Shown piece after piece: positions 28,649 to 37,853 of a stretch of DNA of 64,000 nucleotides. The stretch's first letter is position 1. Each line of letters opens with the position of its first letter. The notes below the pieces were generated by a model. It was not told the DNA's origin and did no database searches. It worked only from the letters and a program-made list of their open reading frames with translations. A program made the position numbers and the translations under genes. The DNA lies in contig NZ_CP084742.1 of NCBI RefSeq assembly GCF_020520285.1, forward strand, positions 5,257,501 to 5,321,500, in the 5' to 3' direction. The DNA comes from Pseudomonas sp. L5B5. Lineage in GTDB: Bacteria > Pseudomonadota > Gammaproteobacteria > Pseudomonadales > Pseudomonadaceae.

Positions 28649-31600
28649 ATGTTTGAACGCATCATTCAATTCGCCATCGAGCAGCGCATCATCGTCCTGC
28701 TGGCGGTCCTGCTGATGGCCGGCGTCGGCATTGCCAGCTACCAGAAACTGCCGATCGATGCCGTACCCGACATCACCAACGTCCAGGTGCAGATCAACTC
28801 CGCGGCGCCAGGATTCTCGCCACTCGAGACCGAACAGCGCATCACCTTTCCCATCGAGACCGCCATGGCCGGGTTGCCCGGCTTGCAGCAGACCCGCTCG
28901 CTGTCGCGTTCGGGCTTGTCCCAGGTGACGGTGATCTTCAAGGACGGCACCGATGTGTTCTTTGCCCGGCAGCTGGTCAACGAGCGCCTGCAAGTGGCTC
29001 GCGAACAACTGCCCGAAGGCGTGGAGGCGCAGATGGGGCCGATCTCCACCGGGCTGGGGGAAATCTTCCTCTGGACCGTGGAGGCGGAGGAAGGCGCACG
29101 CAAGGAAGATGGCAGCCCCTATACGCCGACCGACCTGCGGGTGATCCAGGACTGGATCATCAAGCCGCAGTTGCGCAACGTTCCCGGCGTGGCCGAGATC
29201 AACACCATCGGCGGCTTCGCCAAGGAGTACCAGATCGCCCCGGACCCCAAGCGCCTGGCGGCCTACCGCTTGACCCTGACCGACCTGGTGACGGCCCTGG
29301 AACGCAACAATGCCAACGTCGGTGCCGGTTACATCGAGCGCAGCGGCGAGCAACTGCTGATCCGCGCCCCGGGGCAGTTGGCCTCGATCGAGGACATCGC
29401 CAACATTGTCATCAGCAGCAGCGACGGCACGCCGATCCGCGTGCGCAACGTGGCCCAGGTGGACATCGGTCGTGAACTGCGCACCGGCGCGGCCACCGAG
29501 AACGGCCGGGAAGTGGTGCTGGGCACGGTGTTCATGCTGATCGGCGAGAACAGCCGTACGGTCTCCCAGGCGGTGGCCAAGCGGCTTGAGGAGATCAATC
29601 GCACGTTGCCTGAAGGGGTGGTGGCGGTCACGGTGTACGACCGCACCAACCTGGTGGAGAAAGCCATCGCCACGGTGAAGAAGAACCTCTTCGAGGGCGC
29701 GCTGCTGGTGATCGTGATTCTGTTCCTGTTCCTGGGCAATATCCGCGCGGCGCTGATCACCGCCCTGGTGATCCCGCTGTCGATGCTGTTCACCTTCACC
29801 GGCATGTCCAGCAACAAGGTCAGTGCCAACCTCATGAGCCTCGGGGCCCTGGACTTCGGGATCATCGTCGACGGCGCAGTGGTGATCGTCGAGAACGCCA
29901 TCCGCCGGCTGGCCCATGCGCAGCAGCACCACGGGCGCATGCTGACCCGCTCCGAGCGCCTGCACGAAGTCTTTGCCGCAGCCAAGGAAGCCCGGCGCGC
30001 GCTGATCTTCGGCCAGTTGATCATCATGGTGGTGTACCTGCCGATCTTCGCCCTCACCGGGGTGGCCGGGAAGATGTTCCACCCCATGGCATTCACCGTG
30101 GTCATGGCCCTGCTGGGGGCGATGATTCTCTCGGTGACCTTCGTCCCGGCCGCCATCGCGCTGTTCGTCACCGGCAAGGTCAAGGAAGAGGAAAACCTGC
30201 TGATGCGCAACGCCAAGCGCGGCTACGCGCCGGTGCTGGACTGGGTGATGCAGCGTCGCGGGCTGACGTTTGCCCTGGCCGGGGCGATCCTGCTGGGCAG
30301 CGGCCTGGTGGCCAGCCGCATGGGCAGTGAATTCATCCCCAGCCTCAGCGAGGGCGACTTCGCCCTGCAGGCCCTGCGAGTGCCGGGCACCAGCCTGACC
30401 CAATCGGTGGACATGCAGCAGCGCCTGGAAAAGACCCTGTTGGCCCAGGTGCCGGAAGTGGAGCGGGTGTTCGCCCGGACCGGCACCGCGGAGATCGCCT
30501 CGGACCCGATGCCGCCGAACATTTCCGACAGCTACGTGATGCTCAAGCCCAAGGCGCAGTGGCCTGATCCGGGCAAGTCGCGGGAGGCGCTGATCGCCGA
30601 TATCCAGCGTGCCAGTGCCCAGGTGCCCGGCAGTGCCTACGAGCTCTCGCAGCCGATCCAGCTGCGCTTCAACGAACTGATTTCCGGGGTGCGCAGCGAT
30701 GTGGCGGTCAAGGTCTTCGGTGACGACATGACGGTGCTGAACAAGACCGCCAACGAGATCGCCAGCGCCTTGCAGGGCCTGTCCGGTGCTTCGGAGGTCA
30801 AGGTCGAGCAGACCTCCGGCCTGCCGGTGCTGACCATCAACATCGACCGCGACAAGGCCGCACGCTTCGGCCTGAACGTCGGGGATGTGCAGGACACCAT
30901 TGCCGTGGCCGTGGGCGGGCGCCAGGCGGGCACCCTGTACGAGGGCGACCGGCGCTTCGACATGGTGGTGCGCCTGTCCGACCAATTGCGTACCGACATC
31001 GAGGGACTGTCGCGGCTGCTGATCCCGATCCCGCCGACGGCGGGCAGCGTCAACGGGCAGATCGGCTTCATCGCCCTGTCGGAGGTGGCCAGCCTCGACC
31101 TGGTCCTGGGGCCCAACCAGATCAGCCGGGAAAACGGCAAGCGCCTGGTGATCGTCAGTGCCAACGTGCGTGGCCGCGATATTGGCTCCTTTGTCGAAGA
31201 GGCCGCGACCCTGATCACCGACAAGGTGAAGGTCCCGGCGGGGTACTGGACCACCTGGGGTGGCCAGTTCGAACAGTTGCAGGAAGCGTCCCGACGCCTG
31301 CAGGTGGTCGTGCCGGTGGCGTTGCTGCTGGTGTTCGGCCTGTTGTTCATGATGTTCAACAACCTCAAGGACGGGCTGCTGGTGTTCACCGGCATTCCCT
31401 TCGCATTGACCGGCGGGATCATGGCCCTGTGGTTGCGGGACATTCCGCTGTCGATCTCCGCGGGGGTCGGTTTCATCGCCTTGTCGGGGGTGGCGGTGCT
31501 CAACGGCCTGGTGATGATCGCGTTCATCCGCAACCTGCGAGAGGAAGGGCGGTCGCTGCCCGTGGCCATTCGCGAGGGCGCCCTGACGCGCCTGCGCCCG

Positions 31601-31783
31601 GTGCTGATGACGGCGCTGGTGGCATCCCTGGGTTTCGTGCCCATGGCCCTGGCCACTGGCACCGGCGCCGAAGTGCAGCGGCCCCTGGCCACGGTGGTGA
31701 TCGGCGGCATCCTGTCGTCCACCGTCCTCACCCTGCTGGTGTTGCCTGCGCTGTACCAATGGGCCTACCGCCGGGAGGACTGA
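28649..31783 (+). CDS. czcA: Heavy-metal RND efflux pump CzcA
   Basis: A 1044-residue RND transporter of the heavy-metal efflux group, proton driven. Twelve transmembrane segments and two large periplasmic loops are visible. The TM4 signature DFGIIVDGAVVIVEN carries the charged residues that mark divalent (Zn/Cd/Co/Ni) exporters rather than monovalent Cu/Ag pumps, in which this motif differs. CGGAG precedes the ATG. It forms the CzcCBA complex with its two upstream neighbours. Length is normal and no frameshift is seen. Confidence 0.96.
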   Translation: MFERIIQFAIEQRIIVLLAVLLMAGVGIASYQKLPIDAVPDITNVQVQINSAAPGFSPLETEQRITFPIETAMAGLPGLQQTRSLSRSGLSQVTVIFKDGTDVFFARQLVNERLQVAREQLPEGVEAQMGPISTGLGEIFLWTVEAEEGARKEDGSPYTPTDLRVIQDWIIKPQLRNVPGVAEINTIGGFAKEYQIAPDPKRLAAYRLTLTDLVTALERNNANVGAGYIERSGEQLLIRAPGQLASIEDIANIVISSSDGTPIRVRNVAQVDIGRELRTGAATENGREVVLGTVFMLIGENSRTVSQAVAKRLEEINRTLPEGVVAVTVYDRTNLVEKAIATVKKNLFEGALLVIVILFLFLGNIRAALITALVIPLSMLFTFTGMSSNKVSANLMSLGALDFGIIVDGAVVIVENAIRRLAHAQQHHGRMLTRSERLHEVFAAAKEARRALIFGQLIIMVVYLPIFALTGVAGKMFHPMAFTVVMALLGAMILSVTFVPAAIALFVTGKVKEEENLLMRNAKRGYAPVLDWVMQRRGLTFALAGAILLGSGLVASRMGSEFIPSLSEGDFALQALRVPGTSLTQSVDMQQRLEKTLLAQVPEVERVFARTGTAEIASDPMPPNISDSYVMLKPKAQWPDPGKSREALIADIQRASAQVPGSAYELSQPIQLRFNELISGVRSDVAVKVFGDDMTVLNKTANEIASALQGLSGASEVKVEQTSGLPVLTINIDRDKAARFGLNVGDVQDTIAVAVGGRQAGTLYEGDRRFDMVVRLSDQLRTDIEGLSRLLIPIPPTAGSVNGQIGFIALSEVASLDLVLGPNQISRENGKRLVIVSANVRGRDIGSFVEEAATLITDKVKVPAGYWTTWGGQFEQLQEASRRLQVVVPVALLLVFGLLFMMFNNLKDGLLVFTGIPFALTGGIMALWLRDIPLSISAGVGFIALSGVAVLNGLVMIAFIRNLREEGRSLPVAIREGALTRLRPVLMTALVASLGFVPMALATGTGAEVQRPLATVVIGGILSSTVLTLLVLPALYQWAYRRED

Positions 31784-31812
31784 TACCTGTTGCCGCTGGG
31801 CCGTGAGGCTTG

Positions 31813-31930
31813 GTGTAGCCGCTGCCGCTGGCCGCGCACGGGCGCGCAGCGGCCGCGACAGGGGGCTCGGTCGATCGCTGAAGGCCCTGCGGGCCTTGTC
31901 GCAGCCTCGCAGGCTCGGCAGCGGCTACAG
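31813..31930. repeat. REP inverted pair (GTAGCCGCTGCCG family), left of RAYT
   Basis: TGTAGCCGCTGCCG near 31815 and CGGCAGCGGCTACA ending near 31929 are inverted copies around about 90 bases of further GC-rich partial repeats. It touches the 3' end of the RAYT gene. Confidence 0.8.
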
Positions 31931-31931
31931 G

Positions 31932-32390
31932 TCAGAGCCAGGCCGCATCCCAAAGTGGGTAGTCGCCGACCCGCTGGACCAGACCGGCACGGACCGGGTT
32001 GAGAATGATGTAGCGAGCAATCGCTTTAAGGTTCTCTTCCCGCCGCACGGCTTGCTTGAAGTAGCCCTTCTGCCAGAGGCGGCCACGGTTGCTCAGGTGC
32101 AGATTGATGTTGCGCCCGCTTCTGGACTTGAGCCGACACAACGCTTCGTCCAACGAGCACTTTCGCAGTTGGAACAACCAATGCAGGTGGTCGGGCATCA
32201 CAACCCAGGCCAGGGTTCGGGTCAGGCCTGCATCGTGCTGGGCTCTGAGTTGCTCGACCACCAGGCGGCCGAGATGGAAATCATCGAATACCCTGCGTCG
32301 GTGCTCAGTAACAACCGTCACCGAGTAGATCCTGCCAATCTCCGAACGTCGCCCCTTGAACAGGCGATAACCATCAGGTCGGCCCCACAT
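31932..32390 (-). CDS. REP-associated tyrosine transposase (RAYT)
   Basis: A 152-residue Y1 single-strand transposase related to IS200/IS605 TnpA. The HUH-like metal site reads PDHLHWLF (His68 and His70) and the catalytic tyrosine is Tyr127 in RYIILNPVRAGLV. RAYTs nick and move REP hairpins rather than their own gene. Here the gene is bracketed by two REP pairs of one family, and a third copy of that family is at 58 kb. The frame is intact, so the protein may be active. The start is the ATG at 32390, with GAGGGAG 12 bases before. Confidence 0.92.
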   Translation of the reverse strand: MWGRPDGYRLFKGRRSEIGRIYSVTVVTEHRRRVFDDFHLGRLVVEQLRAQHDAGLTRTLAWVVMPDHLHWLFQLRKCSLDEALCRLKSRSGRNINLHLSNRGRLWQKGYFKQAVRREENLKAIARYIILNPVRAGLVQRVGDYPLWDAAWL

Positions 32391-32489
32391 TCCCTTGTGC
32401 TCCCTCAGGTTGAACGATTCGTTTCAACCTAGCCTTGTCCGGGGCTGTTAACAGATGTATCCGGTTAGCGTCTGTGTCCGCCAGCTTCG

Positions 32490-32578
32490 TGTAGCCGCTG
32501 CCGCAGGCTCGCAATGGCAGTAGATGAAGGTCCTGCGGACCTTGGCGCAGCCTCGCCGTGGCTCGACAGCGGCTACAG
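32490..32578. repeat. REP inverted pair (GTAGCCGCTGCCG family), right of RAYT
   Basis: TGTAGCCGCTGCCGCAGGCT at 32490 and CAGCGGCTACAG ending at 32578 are inverted. This matches the pair left of RAYT and the pair at 58 kb. Confidence 0.8.
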
Positions 32579-32629
32579 GTCATATTCAGGTTTTGCGAAC
32601 AACGCGATCGGCGGGGGCGCCGGCAAGGC

Positions 32630-32655
32630 AAAAAAAAGCGCCCCGATGGGGCGCT
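32630..32655 (-). terminator. terminator of the small exported protein gene
   Basis: On the minus strand AGCGCCCC, ATC, GGGGCGCT is followed by a run of seven T. It lies about 75 bases after the stop at 32730. Confidence 0.85.
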
Positions 32656-32729
32656 GAAAATTCATCTCTTTCCAAAGGAGCATCATGAAAAACGCTTCAA
32701 GAGATGAATGTGCTCTGTGGCCAGTGGCG

Positions 32730-32936
32730 TCAAATATCTTCGCCGGCCTGGCTGGGTGTTGCAGGCGCATCGGTGGCGACGGTCCGGGTCGGCTGGTCGG
32801 GCTCGCCGTGTATCTGTTCCTGGCTGGCCAGGAAGGCGTCGCGGGCTTGTTGCGGGCGTTCACTGCCATCAGCCGCCCACGCGGCGGAGCAGGCAGTGGC
32901 CAGAAGGCCGATCAACAACAGTTGGCTTGGGTGCAT
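32730..32936 (-). CDS. Small exported protein of unknown function
   Basis: A 68-residue protein with a signal peptide (MHPSQLLLIGLLATACSAAWA, cleavage before ADG). LATAC could alternatively be a lipobox. The mature part is about 47 hydrophilic residues without cysteine beyond the signal. GGAGAG stands before the ATG, and a strong terminator follows. It lies 175 bases after the OprD-type porin gene on the same strand, separated by a hairpin, so it may have its own promoter. No family is recognised. Confidence 0.65.
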   Translation of the reverse strand: MHPSQLLLIGLLATACSAAWAADGSERPQQARDAFLASQEQIHGEPDQPTRTVATDAPATPSQAGEDI

Positions 32937-33078
32937 GAGGTCTCTCCTGACAGGCCGGCCGCAGGGAAGAACACCGCGGATCCGAGTATGTTCGGGAGTA
33001 TAAGGAGCTCAACCTAACGAGAAGGTGAGGCCGATATTACAGTTCTGAAAGACAAGAGTCTGTGAAGAAGTTTTAACA

Positions 33079-33102
33079 CCGGGCAGGCCGCAACCTGCCC
33101 GG
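33079..33102 (-). terminator. hairpin after the OprD-type porin gene
   Basis: CCGGGCAGG and CCTGCCCGG form a perfect 9-base stem with a 6-base loop just beyond the porin stop. The following TGTTAAAACTTC is only weakly U-rich. Confidence 0.5.
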
Positions 33103-33111
33103 CCAGGGCCC

Positions 33112-34440
33112 TCAGAGCAGGGCGAGGGGGTACTCGACGATCAGCCGGAATTCCTCCAGGTCCGACTCGAACCGGCTGGAGCGCACAGTGGCCTGGCGGA
33201 TGCGCAACGACAGGTCCTTGAGCTGCCCGCTCTGGAACACGTACTTGGCCTCGATGTCCCGTTCCCAGCGGCGCTGGCCGGTCAACGGGTCGCCCGCGGC
33301 GTCGCGCTGCATGTACATCGCGTTGGCGCCGCTGTAGTCGGCGCCCCGACCGCGCCCGTAGCGGGCCATGAACGTCAGTCCAGGGACCCCCAGGGTCTGC
33401 ATGTCCAGGTCGTAGCGCAGCATCCAGGAGCGCTCCTTGGGCGCGTTGAAGTCGCTGTACTGGACCGAGTTGTCGAGGAAGATCGAGTCCGATTGCCGCA
33501 GGTAGTCGAAGGGGTTGCTGCCATTGTTGCGTTGATGGGACAGGGCCAGGGTGTGGGCGCCAAAGGTGGCGCCGACCTTGGCGCTCCAGATATTGTTGTT
33601 CAAGTCACCCAGCTGTTTCCTGCCCTCGTCCACCACGTTGTAGTAGTTGAAGGCGCTGAACAGGGTGAACTCGCTGGACAGCGGGTACTTGCCGGAGACA
33701 CCGAAGTAGCGCTGGTCCCAAGCGTCCTTGAGGCGGCTGCCATAGAGGCTGAAGCTGAGGTTGGGGTTGAGTTGGTAGTCGCCACCGAAGTAGCCGACCC
33801 AGGGCGAGTCCACTTTGCCCTTGTAGAAGGTGACAAAACCGTCGCGCAAGCTGCTCTGGTTCGGCTGGCTCATGGCATGCAGGCGCCCGCCCTGCAGCTT
33901 CAGGTCGCTGATGCTGGTGTTCTCCAGGGTGAAGCCGCGAAAGCTCTGCGGCATCAGGCGCGAATCGCCGTAGTGGACCACGGGCGTCATGGGGAACACG
34001 TCGCCGACTTTGACCACGGTATCCATGACCCGCAGTTTTGCCGCTCCACCGACCTTGCCATAGCTGTCGAGCGGTTCGTTGGCGCCGTTCACCGGCATCA
34101 TGCCGAATGAGCCTTTGCCGCCACTGCGTCCGGTGCCGGCATCAAGCTTGAAGGCCTGCATGACGAAGGCATCGAGGCCAAAACCCACGGTGCCCTGGGT
34201 GAAGCCGGATTCGAACTTGCCGATCACGGCCTGGGCCCAGGTTTCGGAGTAGCCGTTGCCGGTGGGGCTGGACTGGCCCTTGCGATCGTCGCGATTGAAG
34301 TAGTAGTTGCGCAGCAGCACGTTGAGGCTGCTGCCTTCGATAAAGCCTTCGGGACGTTCCTCGGCGGCTGTCGCCACCATGGGACCGAGCCCCAGTGCCG
34401 TGACGAGCACGGACAGGGACAGAGGAGGGTTGATACGCAT
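33112..34440 (-). CDS. OprD-family outer-membrane porin
   Basis: A 442-residue porin with a signal peptide ending ATA-AEE and the OprD pattern: GFIEGSSLNVLLRNYYFNRD at the mature N-terminus, an 18-strand barrel of alternating residues, and a C-terminal IVEYPLALL ending in aliphatic residues. OprD porins take up basic amino acids, aromatic acids or sugars; the substrate of this paralogue is not evident. AGGAG precedes the ATG. It lies near the czc locus; in P. aeruginosa CzcR represses oprD, but whether this paralogue is under such control is unknown. Confidence 0.93.
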   Translation of the reverse strand: MRINPPLSLSVLVTALGLGPMVATAAEERPEGFIEGSSLNVLLRNYYFNRDDRKGQSSPTGNGYSETWAQAVIGKFESGFTQGTVGFGLDAFVMQAFKLDAGTGRSGGKGSFGMMPVNGANEPLDSYGKVGGAAKLRVMDTVVKVGDVFPMTPVVHYGDSRLMPQSFRGFTLENTSISDLKLQGGRLHAMSQPNQSSLRDGFVTFYKGKVDSPWVGYFGGDYQLNPNLSFSLYGSRLKDAWDQRYFGVSGKYPLSSEFTLFSAFNYYNVVDEGRKQLGDLNNNIWSAKVGATFGAHTLALSHQRNNGSNPFDYLRQSDSIFLDNSVQYSDFNAPKERSWMLRYDLDMQTLGVPGLTFMARYGRGRGADYSGANAMYMQRDAAGDPLTGQRRWERDIEAKYVFQSGQLKDLSLRIRQATVRSSRFESDLEEFRLIVEYPLALL

Positions 34441-34769
34441 GGGTGGGCGCTCCTGAGTGTGCAGCTATCGATTTTTATGTCGCCTGAGGCGTTCTTATGG
34501 GGTTGGCCGCCAGGGCGTGGGGTGCCCTGGAAACCGTTGTCGATAGTTGCAAACCGCAGATAACGACGGGGTGACCCGGCGATTACAATTGCGCAAGAAA
34601 GTGCCTGACAGGTAGTCGTCCAGGCGGGCTGTAGCCCTTGTGGGACGGGGGTCGCCCGCTGCAGCCCGGGCGTGCGAAGAGCGCCTTACAGATAAGTAAT
34701 GCGCTAGCGATCATTCTGACAGGGTCGGTTTTTTATCCTCGTAGGCATCAACCGAACGAGGAGACGATC
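34441..34769. promoter_or_regulatory. divergent upstream region of the porin and DUF2790 genes
   Basis: A gap of 329 bases with no coding frame bearing a ribosome binding site. It contains TTACAGATAAGTAAT at 34686-34700, about 70 bases before the DUF2790 start and close in sequence to the palindrome in the czcR-czcC gap. There is also an ATTACA half site at 34582-34587. Confidence 0.5.
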
Positions 34770-35102
34770 ATGAAACCGCTCAAACTGACCATCGCCGCGC
34801 TGCTGCTGGCCATGTCCACCCTGGCCCTGGCCGAAGGCGGCGGTGACCGCACCTTTGCCCGGGCCATGCTGGAAAATGAAAAGGCCATGCAGCGCTATGC
34901 CATGAAGCAGGGCAAGGAGGCGCCAGTGGTGCAGAACTACAGCTACGGCATGAAGCTGGACATCGTCCGGGTGGTCAGCGTCACCCCGCCGATCAAGTCT
35001 TGCCAGGTGGTGCCTTCACGCATGACCTACGAAGACTCCACTGGCCAGCTCAGGACCATCGAGTACCAGGTCATGGGCCAGTGCCGTACCAATGGCAGTT
35101 GA
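34770..35102 (+). CDS. DUF2790 periplasmic protein
   Basis: A 110-residue protein with a signal peptide (ending ALA-EGG). The DUF2790 domain has YGMKLDIVRVVSV, a Cys in SCQVVPSRMTYEDSTG and a final Cys in GQCRTNG. The family is common in Pseudomonas, and several members respond to copper or zinc through CopR/CzcR-type regulators; the biochemical role is unknown. GAGGAG precedes ATG 34770; the frame is open 44 codons further upstream but has no start signal there. Confidence 0.88.
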   Translation: MKPLKLTIAALLLAMSTLALAEGGGDRTFARAMLENEKAMQRYAMKQGKEAPVVQNYSYGMKLDIVRVVSVTPPIKSCQVVPSRMTYEDSTGQLRTIEYQVMGQCRTNGS

Positions 35103-35180
35103 GCCATGGCGGGTCGATATCCTGTCCTGTCCGCCGCTGCTGGCCGGGCCCACGCGCAGGCCCGGTCGGCAGCGTGTCGC

Positions 35181-35675
35181 TCAGTCCGGCGCTGATCCGG
35201 GGTGCAGGGCCACGATCATGTCGACCTCCACCGAAGCGTTCTTGGGCAACTGATAAACCCCGATCGAGGTTCGGGTATGCACGCCGGCTTCGGCAAACAC
35301 CGAATACAGGATCTCCGAGGCACCGTCCGCCACTTCGCTCTGCTGGGTGAAGTCCGCCGCGCTCTGGACGTAGACATTGATCCGCAGGATGCGCTTGATT
35401 CGCTCAAGATCGCCCAGCGTCTGCTCGAGAATCGCCAGGGCCCTCAAAGTGCAGATCTGCGCCGCGTGCCGGCCCTGTTCCAGTGAGGTTTCGGCGCCGA
35501 CCCGGCCCACCACCATTACGGTGTTGTCCACCCGCGGGATTTGCCCGCTGACGTAGACCTCGTCACCGTTCCGTACTGCCGTCACGTAGTTGCCGCCAAT
35601 GCGCATCTCGCCTTCGAAACTGTGGCCGACCTGTGCTGCGGCTTGAAGGAAAAGTGCCTTGCGTGATGCATCCAT
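35181..35675 (-). CDS. RidA-family protein
   Basis: A 164-residue member of the RidA/YjgF/UK114 family, which hydrolyses reactive enamines and imines released by PLP enzymes. The arginine corresponding to RidA Arg105 is kept in HTRTSIGVYQLP, followed by ASVEVDMIVALHP. It is longer than canonical RidA (about 128) by an N-terminal extension. It is a single gene transcribed towards the DUF2790 gene. Substrate and exact subfamily cannot be assigned. Confidence 0.88.
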   Translation of the reverse strand: MDASRKALFLQAAAQVGHSFEGEMRIGGNYVTAVRNGDEVYVSGQIPRVDNTVMVVGRVGAETSLEQGRHAAQICTLRALAILEQTLGDLERIKRILRINVYVQSAADFTQQSEVADGASEILYSVFAEAGVHTRTSIGVYQLPKNASVEVDMIVALHPGSAPD

Positions 35676-35890
35676 GGTCCAACTCCGTCGATCGCCAGTG
35701 AATTTCGCGAAATCGCACTATACCCGTTGCCGGCGGACGCACAATCCCCGGCCAAAGCCCCGTTTTATGGGGCCCTGGCGTCCATTGAATTATTTTCGTC
35801 GGACAACTCCAGGCGGCTATTAAGAAATGAATTTCAGGGCCGATGTTAGGCCCAAAGCAGCCTATTTTTTCAGTCCCCCGGTGCATCCCC

Positions 35891-37207
35891 ATGTTCAATA
35901 AACGCTTGAAGCAAGAGTTGGCGACTCTTCGAGAAGAACTGTCGAGCCTTCAGCAAGTGAAGGAAAGCCTTGAAAGCGAGATGCTCGTGATCAACCTGGG
36001 CGCCGATGGACGGATTCAATCGGTCAACCACAACTTCGCCCAGGAAATGCTCTACAGGAGCGGCGACCTGGTGGGGCGGCCTCTGGAAGACCTCGTCCCG
36101 GCCCACGTCAAGCAGGATGAGTTCCACCGGCGGTTCAAGAACACCCTGACCCGGGGCGAGCACTTTGCCGGGGCCGTGCGCCTGCTGCGTGGCAATGGCC
36201 AGGAAGCCTGGCTGCGTTCGATCTCCCAGCCAGTGCGCGATTCCGAGGGACGGATCAAGTACTTCGCGATTTTCTCCAGCGACCTGACTCGCACCATCGA
36301 GGCGTCCCGCGAGCACGAGAACCTGATCGGCGCCCTGGTGCGTTCCACCGCCGTGATCGAGTTCGACCTCAATGGCAACGTCCTGAACGCCAACGAGCGT
36401 TTCCTCGCCGGCATGGGCTACAGCCTGGCGCAGATCAAGGGCAAGCATCACCGCATGTTCTGCGAGCCGGAGGAGTACAACAGCGCGGCCTACCAGGAGT
36501 TCTGGCGGCGCCTGAACGCCGGCGAGTTCATCGCCGAGCGCTTCAAGCGCATCGATGCCCATGGTCGGGTGGTGTGGCTGGAGGCTTCGTACAACCCGGT
36601 GCTCGATGCCAACAACAAGCTCTACAAGGTGGTGAAGTTCGCCACCGTGATCACCGACCAGGTGAACCAGGAGCTGGCGGTGGCCGAGGCCGCAAGCATT
36701 GCCTACAACACCTCGCTGCAGACCGACACCTGCGCCCAGCGTGGCACCACGGTGGTGACCGAGGCGGTGACGGTGATGCAGGACCTGGCCAGGCACATGC
36801 AGGACGCGGGCAATGGCATCGAGGCCCTGAGCGAGCAGTCCCTGGTGATCGCGAGCATCGTCAAGACCATCAGCGGAATTGCCGAGCAGACCAACCTGCT
36901 GGCGCTCAACGCCGCCATCGAAGCGGCCCGAGCCGGTGAGCAGGGCCGTGGCTTCGCGGTGGTGGCCGACGAGGTCCGGCAACTGGCTTCGCGCACCAGC
37001 AATGCCACCGATGAGATCGTCGGCGTGGTGCGCCAGAACCAGGACATGGCCCGGACGGCGGTGGAGCTGATGGCCGAGGGCAAGCAGCGGGCCGAACAGG
37101 GTCTGGCCCTGGCGGCGGAGGCCGGCACGGTGATCGTTGAAATCCAGGACGGTGCGCAGAAGGTGGTCAGCGCAGTGGGGCAGTTCGCCAACCAGTTGTC
37201 GACCTGA
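35891..37207 (+). CDS. bdlA: Soluble PAS-PAS-MCP signalling protein (BdlA-like)
   Basis: A 438-residue cytoplasmic chemotaxis-type transducer with two PAS domains (about residues 30-145 and 150-265) and a C-terminal MCP signalling tip ([22 protein letters not shown]). There is no transmembrane segment. This is the architecture of BdlA, which drives biofilm dispersion in P. aeruginosa in response to nutrient shifts. The N-terminal coiled helix ([16 protein letters not shown]) precedes PAS1. Start is ATG 35891; an upstream frame adds 16 residues. No che genes are nearby. Function beyond the architecture is inferred. Confidence 0.85.
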   Translation: MFNKRLKQELATLREELSSLQQVKESLESEMLVINLGADGRIQSVNHNFAQEMLYRSGDLVGRPLEDLVPAHVKQDEFHRRFKNTLTRGEHFAGAVRLLRGNGQEAWLRSISQPVRDSEGRIKYFAIFSSDLTRTIEASREHENLIGALVRSTAVIEFDLNGNVLNANERFLAGMGYSLAQIKGKHHRMFCEPEEYNSAAYQEFWRRLNAGEFIAERFKRIDAHGRVVWLEASYNPVLDANNKLYKVVKFATVITDQVNQELAVAEAASIAYNTSLQTDTCAQRGTTVVTEAVTVMQDLARHMQDAGNGIEALSEQSLVIASIVKTISGIAEQTNLLALNAAIEAARAGEQGRGFAVVADEVRQLASRTSNATDEIVGVVRQNQDMARTAVELMAEGKQRAEQGLALAAEAGTVIVEIQDGAQKVVSAVGQFANQLST

Positions 37208-37255
37208 GCCTTGCCTTGCCAAGGGCGCCCGTCGATGCGATGGGTGCCCCCCAGG

Positions 37256-37783
37256 TCAGGGCTGCAACGGCACGTGGCACTCGTAGTGCAGGCGATCGAA
37301 CCACTGGCCGTGGAGCAGGAAGCTGCGGCGTGAGTGGCCATAGCGGGAAAACCCGGAGGTCTCGAGCACGCGGATCGAGCCGAGGTTCTCCGGTCGGGCA
37401 TTGGCTTCGATACGGCTCAGGCGCAGCTCGCCGAAGGCCCGCTGCAACACCTGGGACACCGCCGCCCTGGCGATGCCCCGGCCGGTGAAGCGGGCACCGA
37501 CCCGGTAGCCCAGTTCGGCGCAATTGAAGTAGGGGCGCTGGACCCGGTGCAGGTTGATGCGTCCCACCAGCAGTCCTTCTTCGCGAATCAAGAACTGATA
37601 GCCCCGATCCGCCTCGGCGTCCTGTTGCGCCTGGACGATCGCCTCGGCGACGCCTTCGCTGGAGTAGTAGCCAGGAAGACGGGCGTTGATCGAGGCCTCG
37701 AAGAATGCGCGGTTTTCCTCCTCGAAGCTCAGCAGGTCATTCAGGTCGTCGAGCTGGGGAGCGGCGATCAGCAGGTGCGCCAT
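37256..37783 (-). CDS. GNAT acetyltransferase, RimJ/RimL type
   Basis: A 175-residue acetyltransferase of the RimL-like group: ELGYRVGARFTGRGIARAAV carries the acetyl-CoA binding loop, and ANARPENLGSIRVLETSGF is the motif B asparagine region. It may acetylate a protein N-terminus or a small amine. It is a single gene on the minus strand, convergent with the BdlA-like gene. Confidence 0.88.
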   Translation of the reverse strand: MAHLLIAAPQLDDLNDLLSFEEENRAFFEASINARLPGYYSSEGVAEAIVQAQQDAEADRGYQFLIREEGLLVGRINLHRVQRPYFNCAELGYRVGARFTGRGIARAAVSQVLQRAFGELRLSRIEANARPENLGSIRVLETSGFSRYGHSRRSFLLHGQWFDRLHYECHVPLQP

Positions 37784-37853
37784 GGTCCGGGTACCTCAAT
37801 CCGTTGGGGGCGCTTTCATCTCATGATTCACCGCAGTTGGGCAAGCCTGCCGG

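Larger units (their letters stand above)
32391..32729. other. intergenic stretch right of RAYT
   Basis: It holds the RAYT upstream region, the right-hand REP pair (32490-32578) and a terminator for the small gene at 32730. No further gene is visible. Confidence 0.6.

Noticed and set aside
28616-31759. A 1047-codon open frame on the minus strand opposite czcA
   Set aside because: czcA is an unmistakable RND pump in the other direction. The antisense frame is low-complexity (many His, Gln, Arg, Gly), has no ribosome binding site, and is a by-product of strong GC bias at third positions.
35181-35675. Possible loss of the catalytic arginine in the RidA-like protein
   Set aside because: A first look at the VEVD region suggested no Arg, but alignment with the E. 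coli pattern puts the key Arg in HTRTSIGV, where it is present.
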